Shown piece by piece: positions 29,898 to 37,262 of a stretch of DNA of 40,585 nt. The first letter of the stretch is position 1. The number at the start of each line of letters is the position of its first letter. The notes beneath the pieces are model-generated. The model made no database searches and was not told the DNA's origin. It worked only from the letters and a program-made list of their open reading frames with translations. A program made the position numbers and the translations under genes. The DNA comes from Kiritimatiellia bacterium (GTDB lineage: Bacteria; Verrucomicrobiota; Kiritimatiellia; RFP12; UBA1067). The DNA lies in NCBI GenBank assembly GCA_017427485.1, contig JAFRSR010000309.1:1-40585 (forward strand), written 5' to 3'.

Positions 29898-30221
29898 ATG
29901 GCAATGGAACTGACAACGGAAGGCAACGTGCTCAAGGTGTCCGTGGAAGGACGCCTGGTGGCGGCCGTCGTGCCCGGCATGCGCGACGACATCCTGGGAC
30001 ACGTCAAGGACGGCATGAACGTGCTGTTCGACCTGGGCAAGATGGACCACATCGACTCAAGCGGCCTGGGCCTGCTGGTGCAGGTGCTGCAGAAGGTCAA
30101 GGCCTGCGGCGGCAAAGTGGTGCTGGCGGCGCTTCAGCCGAGGCCGAAGATCGTGTTCGACATCACGAAGGTGAGCCGCGTGTTCGAGATCGTGCCCACC
30201 GTAGAGGACGCGAAATTCTAG
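29898..30221 (+). CDS. STAS-domain anti-sigma-factor-antagonist-like protein
   Basis: A 107-aa single-domain STAS protein (RsbV/SpoIIAA type). The phosphorylation loop is MDHIDSSGLGLL, with Ser54 the likely target of a HATPase kinase; the next strand is GGKVVLAALQP and the final helix VFEIVPTVEDA. It is the natural partner of the PP2C/HATPase regulator at 25193. In such switches the unphosphorylated STAS protein binds a kinase or target. No sigma factor is encoded nearby, so the downstream target may be a polysaccharide enzyme or membrane protein rather than sigma. GAGGAG precedes the ATG. The protein sits mid-operon. Confidence 0.88.
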   Translation: MAMELTTEGNVLKVSVEGRLVAAVVPGMRDDILGHVKDGMNVLFDLGKMDHIDSSGLGLLVQVLQKVKACGGKVVLAALQPRPKIVFDITKVSRVFEIVPTVEDAKF

Positions 30222-30237
30222 CAGACCGTAAAAGGAC

Positions 30238-31461
30238 ATGAAACTGTTCGTCTCCTGCATACCCTACGACGGGGGAAAAAGCGGCATCTCGGTGTACGTC
30301 CGGGAGGTCGTGCGGGAGCTTTGCCGCCAGGGACACGAACTGACGCTGTTGTGTGAGGCGGCGCGTCCGGAGGCCGCGCCCTACCAGGCGGCGCGTCCGG
30401 AGGCCGCGCCCTACCAGGCGGTGCCGGTAGGGCGGGGCGTCCTCGACCCGCCGCCGACCGTCGTCCACGCGCCGCGGTGGACGCGTCGGCCGGTGCTGAG
30501 CATGCTGTGGCATCTGCTCGTCCTGCCGTTCTGGATCCGGCGTCACCGGAAGGAGTTCGACGGTTTCGTCATCTGCGCCGCCAACCGGCGCGTGTGCGCG
30601 TGGTACCCGCTGCCGACGACGGCCACGGTGCACGACCTTGCGAATTTCCACGTTTCCGGCAAGTACTCGCGCCTGAGGATGTTCTACCTCGCGCACGTGC
30701 TGCCGCACTTTGCGAAGAAGGCGCAGCGTCTCGTGGCCGTGAGCGGCGCCACCAAGGCCGACATGGTGAAGTTCTGGAAGTGCCGCGAGGGTGATGTGAC
30801 GGTGCTGTACAACGGACTCGTGGTTCGTGGTTCGTGCTTCGTGGCTCGTGGCTCTCATCCCACGTCCGATCAGCCACAAACCGCGAACCACGAACCACGA
30901 ACCACGAACCACGAACCGCGAACCACGATCCTCTACATCTCCCGCATCGAGCATCCGGGGAAGAACCACGTGCGGCTCATCGAGGCGTACGGGCGGCTGC
31001 CGAGGGCCGTCGCCGAAGCGCATCCGCTCGTGATCGCCGGGGCCGACTGGAAGGATGCCGAAACCGTGCATGCGGCGGCGGCGTCGAGCCCGCACGCGGC
31101 GTTCATCCGCTTCACGGGCTTCGTGCCGGAGGACGGACTGGAAAAACTCTGGGGCGAGGCGGGCTTCTACGTGTTCCCCAGCCTCTTCGAGGGATTCGGG
31201 CTCTCGCTCGTGGAGGCGATGGCGCGCGGCATCCCGTGCGCGTGCTCGAACAACGGCTCGCTGGGCGAAATCGCCGGCGACGCCGCGATCACATTCAATC
31301 CGGAAAGCGCCGGGGAAATCACCGCCGCGCTCGAGCGGCTGATGGGCGAATCCGCCGAGGAGCGGCAGGCCCGCGTCGCACGCGGCCGCGAATGGGCCAT
31401 GCGTTTTTCGTGGGCCGACCACGCGGCGGGCCTCGTGAAGTTGCTGGAGGGCGCGGCATGA
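30238..31461 (+). CDS. GT4-family glycosyltransferase with two repeat-derived inserts
   Basis: A 407-aa GT-B enzyme. The N-terminal Rossmann half has GGKSGISVYVREVVREL, TTATVHDLANF and RLVAVSGATKADMV; the C-terminal half has TILYISRIEHPGKNHVRLIE and the E-x7-E-type donor site SLFEGFGLSLVEAMARGIP. It probably transfers a sugar from a nucleotide donor to the growing lipid-linked repeat unit. Two insertions stand out. Residues 41-60 are two identical 10-aa copies (AARPEAAPYQ) from an exact 30-nt tandem repeat. Residues about 194-231 come from an inverted pair of heptamer arrays exactly at the junction of the two Rossmann domains (after TVLYNG). Both keep the frame. The stop overlaps the next ATG (ATGA). 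Confidence 0.9.
   Translation: MKLFVSCIPYDGGKSGISVYVREVVRELCRQGHELTLLCEAARPEAAPYQAARPEAAPYQAVPVGRGVLDPPPTVVHAPRWTRRPVLSMLWHLLVLPFWIRRHRKEFDGFVICAANRRVCAWYPLPTTATVHDLANFHVSGKYSRLRMFYLAHVLPHFAKKAQRLVAVSGATKADMVKFWKCREGDVTVLYNGLVVRGSCFVARGSHPTSDQPQTANHEPRTTNHEPRTTILYISRIEHPGKNHVRLIEAYGRLPRAVAEAHPLVIAGADWKDAETVHAAAASSPHAAFIRFTGFVPEDGLEKLWGEAGFYVFPSLFEGFGLSLVEAMARGIPCACSNNGSLGEIAGDAAITFNPESAGEITAALERLMGESAEERQARVARGREWAMRFSWADHAAGLVKLLEGAA
30358..30417 (+). repeat. exact 30-nt tandem duplication, third copy at 31924-31951
   Basis: Two identical 30-nt units (30358-30387, 30388-30417) contain the palindromic core GGCGCGTCC-GGAGG-CCGCGCC and encode AARPEAAPYQ. A 28-nt identical copy at 31924-31951 in the next gene encodes AARPEAAPY in the same frame. 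Confidence 0.9.
30817..30929 (+). repeat. inverted pair of heptamer arrays in the GT4 gene
   Basis: Five units of TTCGTGG type (30817-30851) are followed after 22 nt by eight units of CCACGAA type (30874-30929), the reverse complement. The RNA could form a long hairpin. The same unit occurs in metG at 961-995. Confidence 0.88.
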
Positions 31462-32315
31462 ACGGCAACGTCAGGCTCTTCGGCATCCCCGTCGCGAAAG
31501 TCACCGAATCCGAGGCGGTGGAGCGGATTGTCGACTTGGCTAAAACGCGACGCCAAACCACCGAACTGCCCAACCACCCAACCTCCCAACCACTCAACCA
31601 TTCCGCGGCGTTCGTCGCCACGCTCAACGTGGATTTCGTGTGCAATGCCGTGCGCGGCTGGCCGTTCGGCGGCAACGACGAGCTGTGGGGCTATCTGAAG
31701 CGCGCCGACCTGGTGACGGCCGACGGCATGCCGATCGTGCTGCTCACGAAACTGCTGCGCGATCCGCTTCCGGAACGCGTGACGGGCGCCGACATGGTTC
31801 CCGCCATCTGCCGCCGTTTCGCGGAGGAGGGGCTGAGCGTGTACGTGCTGGGGGGCGACAAGGCTGTTGTGGAGGAGGCGTTTGCGAAATTGGCAGAGCA
31901 GGGCGTCTCGGACAAGCCGTCTGCGGCGCGTCCGGAGGCCGCGCCCTACCGGTTGCGTGTTGTCGGCATTGACGATTCATTTGTGAAGCTCGACGAGGAT
32001 CAGCCGGAGATCACCGAGAGGATCAACGCGGCGAAGCCCGACCTCCTGTTCGTCGCGCTGGGCAATCCCAAGCAGGAACTGTGGATGGGGCGCAACGCCG
32101 ATCGGCTCGACGTGTCGGTGATGATCGGCGTCGGGGGCACGTTCAACTTCATCACGGGCAAGGTGAAGCGCGCGCCGCGCTGGATCCAGCGGAGCGGACT
32201 CGAGTGGATCCACCGCATCTGCCAGGAGCCGGGACGGCTGTGGCGTCGCTACGCCTACGGCTTCGTCAAGTTCTCCTGGCTCTCCCTTCGTGCGCTCGCG
32301 GGGGGGTACAAATGA
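31458..32315 (+). CDS. WecG/TagA/CpsF-family glycosyltransferase
   Basis: A 285-aa GT26 enzyme that adds the second sugar to a lipid-linked precursor (N-acetylmannosaminyl- or related transferase). Family marks are LFGIPVAKVTESEAV, TLNVDFV, the catalytic ADGMPIV, VTGADMVP, YVLGGDK, FVALGNPKQELWM and GVGGTFNFITGKVKRAPRW. Its length suits the family apart from two inserts: residues 34-47 (TTELPNHPTSQPLN) from an 8-nt tandem repeat at 31558-31597, and AARPEAAPY from the repeat at 31924-31951. Start ATG overlaps the previous stop (ATGA), and its stop overlaps the next ATG, so expression is coupled in both directions. Confidence 0.92.
   Translation: MNGNVRLFGIPVAKVTESEAVERIVDLAKTRRQTTELPNHPTSQPLNHSAAFVATLNVDFVCNAVRGWPFGGNDELWGYLKRADLVTADGMPIVLLTKLLRDPLPERVTGADMVPAICRRFAEEGLSVYVLGGDKAVVEEAFAKLAEQGVSDKPSAARPEAAPYRLRVVGIDDSFVKLDEDQPEITERINAAKPDLLFVALGNPKQELWMGRNADRLDVSVMIGVGGTFNFITGKVKRAPRWIQRSGLEWIHRICQEPGRLWRRYAYGFVKFSWLSLRALAGGYK
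31558..31597 (+). repeat. octanucleotide repeat in the WecG-like gene (CCACCCAA, 5 units)
   Basis: Units CCACCGAA, CTGCCCAA, CCACCCAA, CCTCCCAA and CCACTCAA are contiguous and read through in frame as a Pro/Thr/Asn/His-rich linker between the first helix and the first core strand. Confidence 0.85.
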
Positions 32316-35188
32316 AGCAGACGGCTTTTTCGCGGCATCTTTCGATGTTGGGCGCTTGGGCGCTCGCCTTCGGCTGCGCCGTGGGGGCCGACGCATTCGT
32401 CATGCCCTGGAACGATTTCCTGCCAAAGGCCGGACCTCTCGGTACGGTGCTCGGCATCTTCATCGGCGGACTGATCATGGCCGTCGTCGCATGGAATTTC
32501 CACTACATGATCAACCGCCAGCCCGGTCCCGGCGGCACATACGCCTACGCGTCGGAGGCGTTTGGCCACGACCACGGCTTCCTCTGCGGCGTTTTCCTCG
32601 CATTCGCCTACTTGGCGATCGTCTGGCTGGACGTGACGGCGCTGGTGGTCGTGGCGCACTACATGCTGGGCGACGCCTTCCGCTTCGGTTTCCGATACAC
32701 GATCCAGGAAAGCAACATCTACCTTGGCGACATCCTGCTTTCCGTCGCCGCCATCGTCGTCGCCTCCGCGATCTGCTGTCGCCGCCGCCTGTCGGGCGTC
32801 GTGCAGTCGGCGCTGGCGGTCATCCTGGCCGCCGGGATCCTCATCTGCTTCGGGTCGGCGGCGATCAACCACCACGGGGGGCTGGAGGCGATGCGCCCGT
32901 TCTTCGCCCCCGACCGCGGTTCCGGCCTTCTCCAGACCCTGAACATCCTCGCCATCGCGCCGTGGCTCTTCGTCGGTTTCGAGGCCATCTCGAATTCCTC
33001 CTCGGAATTCCGGTTCCCCGCCGGGAAGTCCTTCCGGGTCATGCTCGCCGCGCTCGTCACGGCGGTGATCGCCTACACGTGCCTGACGTTCATCCCCGTG
33101 CTCACGCTTGGCGAAGGGGTCTCCGGCTGGACCGGCGCCGTGGCCGACTTGGTCCATTCGGGGAACGAGCCGGATTACCATGCGTTTGACGCGGCCAGCC
33201 AGTTCTTCGGCAAGGCGGGGATCGTCATCATCGGCGTGACGCTGGTCGGCGCCATCTTCACGAACCTCGTCGGCAACACCGTCGCTGCGAGCCGGCTTGC
33301 GGCGGCGATGGCGGACGATGGCGCGTTGCCGTCGTTTCTGGGGGGAAGAAACGCCGACGGCGCCCCGCGCAACGCCGTTCTCGTCCTCGCGGCGCTGGCC
33401 GTCCTCGTGGTGCCCCTCGGACGGGCGGTCATCGGCGTCGTCGTGGACATCTCGATTCTCGGCGCGGCGGTCGCCTACGCCTACACCTCGGCCGCGGCGT
33501 TCAAGACGGCGCGCAAGGCGGGTGATCGGGGCACGCAGGCGACGGGACTTCTCGGGCTCGTGGTTTCGATTGTGGTCATCTTCCTCTTCGTCATGCCGTT
33601 CATGACGCTAGACGCCACCATGATCGCCACGGAGTCCTACCTTGTCCTGATCATCTGGTGCCTTGCCGCCCTCGCCACCTTCATCACCATCTTCCACCGC
33701 GACAGCATGCGCCGCTTCGGCAGGTCGCCCGTCGCATGGATTTCCCTGTTCGTCATCATCATGATCCTCTCGGTGATGTGGATCCGCCAGACGACCCGCG
33801 AGACGACGGGAAAGGCGTACGAGGCCATCGTCAGCCGGCATGCCGAAACCTGCGACGCGGCATCGAACAGGGCTGGACACGGGCAGGACGTCGGCGACTG
33901 GCATCTCATCCTGCGGAAGAACCTGTCCAACATGAACAAATCGATTTTCCGCAGCAATCTCGTCCAGACCGGACTCAACCTCCTTGCCCTTGCCCTCATG
34001 TTCGGCCTCTACGCGATCCTTCGCCGTCGCGAGCGCGAAATGGAGCGGGAGAAGGCCACGGCCAAGAGCTACTTCTTCTCCACCGTCAGCCATGACATCC
34101 GCACGCCGCTCAACGCCATCATCGGCTACTCGACGATGCTCGAGTCCGGCTTCAAGACCGAGGCCGAGCGCAAGGAGGCGATCGACTCCATCCTCATGAG
34201 CGGCAAGACCCTGCTGGGGCTCGTCAACGACGTGCTGGACCTCTCGAAGCTGGAATCCGGCAAGATGGAGATACTTCCCGAGCCAACGGACTGTTCCCGT
34301 CTCATGCGCACCGTGATGGAGGCGTTCCGCGTCTCCAGCGGCGGGTTGGGCTTCGAGTTGCGGTGCCGCGCCGAGGAGATGCCTCTTCTGATGCTCGACC
34401 CGCAGCGCCTGCGGCAGATCGTGTTCAACCTCCTCGGCAACGCCGTCAAGTTCACCGAGAAGGGGTATGTGGAGCTCCGTGCCAGATTCGAACGGCGGAA
34501 GGACGCGGACTCGGGCGTGCTGCGGCTGGAGGTCGAGGATACCGGCTGCGGCATCAGCGAGGAGGACCTGAAACGCATCGGCTCGGCCTACACCCAAGTG
34601 GGCGCCAAGGCGTCCCACAACGGCGGCACGGGGCTCGGCCTCGCCATCTGCAAGCAGCTCGCGGCGGCCATGGGCGGCAGTCTGGAGGTGGATTCCACCC
34701 CTGGCGCGGGTTCCACGTTCTCGGTGGTCATTCCGAACGTGAAGATCGCGCCGGTCCATGCGGACGCAATGAATTGCGTCCCTCCCGTGCAGGGTCATGC
34801 GGCGGGATCGGCCGCGCACATGCCGCACAGGATCCTTCTTGTGGACGACTCGAGGATGAACCTCATGGTCCTCAAGGCGCTTTTGAAGAACATGGGCGAT
34901 TTCGAGATCGCCATGGCGTCGGACGGCCAGGAGGCGCTCAAGGTGCTGGAAGCGCCGGATGCAAAGGCCTTTGACCTCGTCCTGACGGACATGTGGATGC
35001 CGAATCTGGACGGGGCGGGGTTGATCCGCGCCATCCGCGCCAATCCGGCGCTCGCATCCCTGTGCGTCGTCGCCGTGACGGCCGACGTGGAATCGCAGAT
35101 GACGTACGCCGACATGGGATTCAACGGCATCCTTCTCAAACCCGTCACAACAGCCATGCTTGGCAAGGCCCTTTCTGGAGGTCTGTGA
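32312..35188 (+). CDS. APC-permease/hybrid histidine kinase fusion
   Basis: A 958-aa inner-membrane protein. Residues 1 to about 460 form an APC-superfamily amino-acid/polyamine permease-like domain (GCAVGADAFVMPWNDF, PGPGGTYAYASEAFG, about 12 hydrophobic helices). Two further membrane segments (about 473-492 and 551-571) bracket a ~55-residue extracytoplasmic loop. Then come HisKA with His594 in TVSHDIRTPLNAIIGYS, HATPase with NLLGNAVKFTE, EDTGCGIS and GGTGLGLAI, and a receiver with ILLVDDSR, Asp893 in LTDMWMP and LLKPV. All catalytic residues are intact. The idea is a transporter-sensor like CbrA (which uses an SLC5 module), here with an APC module. No HPt is attached; one is encoded at 26903. 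The linker between HATPase and receiver contains a perfect hairpin (34762-34781). The start overlaps the WecG-like stop (ATGA). Confidence 0.93.
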   Translation: MKQTAFSRHLSMLGAWALAFGCAVGADAFVMPWNDFLPKAGPLGTVLGIFIGGLIMAVVAWNFHYMINRQPGPGGTYAYASEAFGHDHGFLCGVFLAFAYLAIVWLDVTALVVVAHYMLGDAFRFGFRYTIQESNIYLGDILLSVAAIVVASAICCRRRLSGVVQSALAVILAAGILICFGSAAINHHGGLEAMRPFFAPDRGSGLLQTLNILAIAPWLFVGFEAISNSSSEFRFPAGKSFRVMLAALVTAVIAYTCLTFIPVLTLGEGVSGWTGAVADLVHSGNEPDYHAFDAASQFFGKAGIVIIGVTLVGAIFTNLVGNTVAASRLAAAMADDGALPSFLGGRNADGAPRNAVLVLAALAVLVVPLGRAVIGVVVDISILGAAVAYAYTSAAAFKTARKAGDRGTQATGLLGLVVSIVVIFLFVMPFMTLDATMIATESYLVLIIWCLAALATFITIFHRDSMRRFGRSPVAWISLFVIIMILSVMWIRQTTRETTGKAYEAIVSRHAETCDAASNRAGHGQDVGDWHLILRKNLSNMNKSIFRSNLVQTGLNLLALALMFGLYAILRRREREMEREKATAKSYFFSTVSHDIRTPLNAIIGYSTMLESGFKTEAERKEAIDSILMSGKTLLGLVNDVLDLSKLESGKMEILPEPTDCSRLMRTVMEAFRVSSGGLGFELRCRAEEMPLLMLDPQRLRQIVFNLLGNAVKFTEKGYVELRARFERRKDADSGVLRLEVEDTGCGISEEDLKRIGSAYTQVGAKASHNGGTGLGLAICKQLAAAMGGSLEVDSTPGAGSTFSVVIPNVKIAPVHADAMNCVPPVQGHAAGSAAHMPHRILLVDDSRMNLMVLKALLKNMGDFEIAMASDGQEALKVLEAPDAKAFDLVLTDMWMPNLDGAGLIRAIRANPALASLCVVAVTADVESQMTYADMGFNGILLKPVTTAMLGKALSGGL
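34762..34781 (+). repeat. perfect hairpin in the kinase-receiver linker
   Basis: GGACGCAAT-GA-ATTGCGTCC, a 9-bp perfect stem, encodes DAMNCVP between the HATPase and receiver domains, where no conserved fold is expected. Confidence 0.8.
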
Positions 35189-35235
35189 ATGGGGAGCATA
35201 CTGAATTTCAAACCCGTAACCAATCCGGAGGCATC

Positions 35236-37209
35236 ATGACCGAAGAGACAACAAACGAGAGCGAGCAGGCGCAGCTGAGGAGGATCGTCGCCTTCCAGAA
35301 GGTCGTGTTCGGCATTTTCATGAAGTGGAAGTGGCTTCTTCTGCTGCTTTTCGTGCTGCTGGGCGCGGCGTTCGTGGGCCACCTCTACATCCGGGCATCG
35401 ACAAGCGTGTCCCGCTACGAGGCCTCCACGCGGCTGATCTTCAACCCAAGGAAGGTGCCGAAGATCGAAAGCCTCACCGAACAGCAGCTCCTGTCCATCC
35501 TCGACCGTCCGTCCCTGAAGAGGAAAATCGCCGAACGTGTCGAGATGTCCCTCGCGGAGAGGGAATGCCTGTCCAAGGACGTGCTGGTCGAGCAGGAACG
35601 TCACCCGCCGAACGTGTTTACGCTGACCGTGGCGTCGCAGACCGAGAACGGCGCGGCCCAGAAGGCGAACGCCTACGCCGATATCCTGGTCGAGGAGTAC
35701 GTCTCCTACCGCACCACCGACCTGGAGAACAGGCGCACCTCGATCGCATCGCGGCGCAAGACGCTGCTCGACCAGCTGTCCGCCATCGAGGCGGAGGAGA
35801 AGACGCTGAAGACGAAGACGGGGGTCGTGTCGCCGCAGGAGGCGCTTCTGAACCTGAACACGCTCATTTCCGACCAGCGCCGCAACCTGTCGGCGCTGGG
35901 CGTCGACATCGCCAACGAAAACGTGAAGCGCAGCCGGCTGGAGAAGGAAGTGGGCGCGAGCGGCCCCACGATCATCGCCAACGCGGCGGCGATCCGCCGC
36001 CGGGCCGAGGCCATCGCGGCCGTCGACAAGGAAGTCGCCACGATGCGGGAGATCTACACGGACATCAACCCCAAGATCATCGGCAAGCTGGAGGACCGAA
36101 ACGCGCTCGTGAAGGAACTCGAGGGCTTCCTCAAGTCGAAGGGCGTGGCCGGCCTGAACGTGGACGGCATCGACCAGATCGAGAAATCCGCGGGCGAGCT
36201 GGCCGAGTGCGGGACGCGTCTCGCGGTGCTGGGCGAGAAACGGCGCGCGCTCGAGCAGGAAACGGCGGACAACGAGAAGAAGGCCGCCGAGCTGACGGCG
36301 ATGATCCCGGAATACGAGCGGCTGGCGGCGCACCATGCCGACATGGAGCTTTCCGTGCGCGCCCTGGGCGAAGAGCTGAGCAACATAGCCTATTCGGAGT
36401 CGACCCTGCGCAACGACCTCAGGCAGATCGAGCGCGCGCGCTCGGGGGACGACAAGGGTTCGCTCGGCACCAAGAAGATCGTCATCGCCATCGGCGCCGA
36501 CCTGATCTGCTTCGCCGCCGTCCTCGTCGTGGTGATTGTTCTTGAATTCATGTACGGCAACATACGCGGCGGAAAGGAGATCGCCGCGTATGACGAAATC
36601 CGGTTCCTGGGGTCCATTCCGACCCCGGGGACCCTTTCGGACGAGGAGGCGCGGGAAGTGATGGGCGTCGTGGCGCTCAAGCTCCTTCATCCGGACGCGC
36701 TGAAGGGCATCATGCTGGTCGCCTCGCTGCCCGGGGCGGCCAAGAACACGGGCTTCACCGAGGTGCTGGACTACACGGCCACGATATCGGGAAAGCGCCT
36801 GTTCTCGCTGAACCTCGTCCCGAGCGCCGACTTTTCGCCGCCGGCGGACGGCGAGCAGATGATTGGCGCGGTCAGGAAGGAGGCGCGGGGCTGGTTCCCC
36901 GTCCAGAACAGGCTGGCGTTGGCTCCTTCCGAACTTGAGATGCTGCAGGCGGACATCGCCGAGTTGAGGAATGACTTCGACGCGGTATTCGTCTTCATGG
37001 ACGGAGGCCTGCGCAAGGGAGGGTCGTTCTTCGACCAGCTTCTCGGCATCTGCGAGGCGTCCGTCCTGGTCGTCGGCGACTCCCAGACGCCCCGGTCGTG
37101 GTTTAGCTACGTGCGCCGCCACTTGGGGGAGGTGAAGAAGCCGATGGTGGCGATCGCGACGGGCGCGCGGGCGAAGGTGATCCGCGCCGAGATGGAGGCC
37201 AAACAGTGA
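35236..37209 (+). CDS. Wzz-type polysaccharide co-polymerase with degenerate kinase domain
   Basis: A 657-aa inner-membrane chain-length determinant (PCP-2 type). It has a first membrane helix at about 33-50 (WLLLLLFVLLGAAFVGHLYI), a long periplasmic coiled-coil stretch (about 150-400), a second membrane helix (about 417-436, IVIAIGADLICFAAVLVVVI) and a cytoplasmic domain that lines up with bacterial tyrosine kinases. That domain is probably inactive: the P-loop region reads ASLPGAAKNTGF rather than G-K-[ST], the following Walker A' Asp is missing (FSLNLVPSADF), and no Tyr-rich tail exists. It likely still sets polymer length and contacts the exporter encoded next. GGAG lies 7 nt before the ATG; the 47-nt gap to the kinase gene is the largest in this part of the operon. 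Confidence 0.9.
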   Translation: MTEETTNESEQAQLRRIVAFQKVVFGIFMKWKWLLLLLFVLLGAAFVGHLYIRASTSVSRYEASTRLIFNPRKVPKIESLTEQQLLSILDRPSLKRKIAERVEMSLAERECLSKDVLVEQERHPPNVFTLTVASQTENGAAQKANAYADILVEEYVSYRTTDLENRRTSIASRRKTLLDQLSAIEAEEKTLKTKTGVVSPQEALLNLNTLISDQRRNLSALGVDIANENVKRSRLEKEVGASGPTIIANAAAIRRRAEAIAAVDKEVATMREIYTDINPKIIGKLEDRNALVKELEGFLKSKGVAGLNVDGIDQIEKSAGELAECGTRLAVLGEKRRALEQETADNEKKAAELTAMIPEYERLAAHHADMELSVRALGEELSNIAYSESTLRNDLRQIERARSGDDKGSLGTKKIVIAIGADLICFAAVLVVVIVLEFMYGNIRGGKEIAAYDEIRFLGSIPTPGTLSDEEAREVMGVVALKLLHPDALKGIMLVASLPGAAKNTGFTEVLDYTATISGKRLFSLNLVPSADFSPPADGEQMIGAVRKEARGWFPVQNRLALAPSELEMLQADIAELRNDFDAVFVFMDGGLRKGGSFFDQLLGICEASVLVVGDSQTPRSWFSYVRRHLGEVKKPMVAIATGARAKVIRAEMEAKQ

Positions 37210-37262
37210 AAGGCAGACCCGCTGTCCGTGACGGATGCGGGAACAACGAAGAAGAGGGCAAC

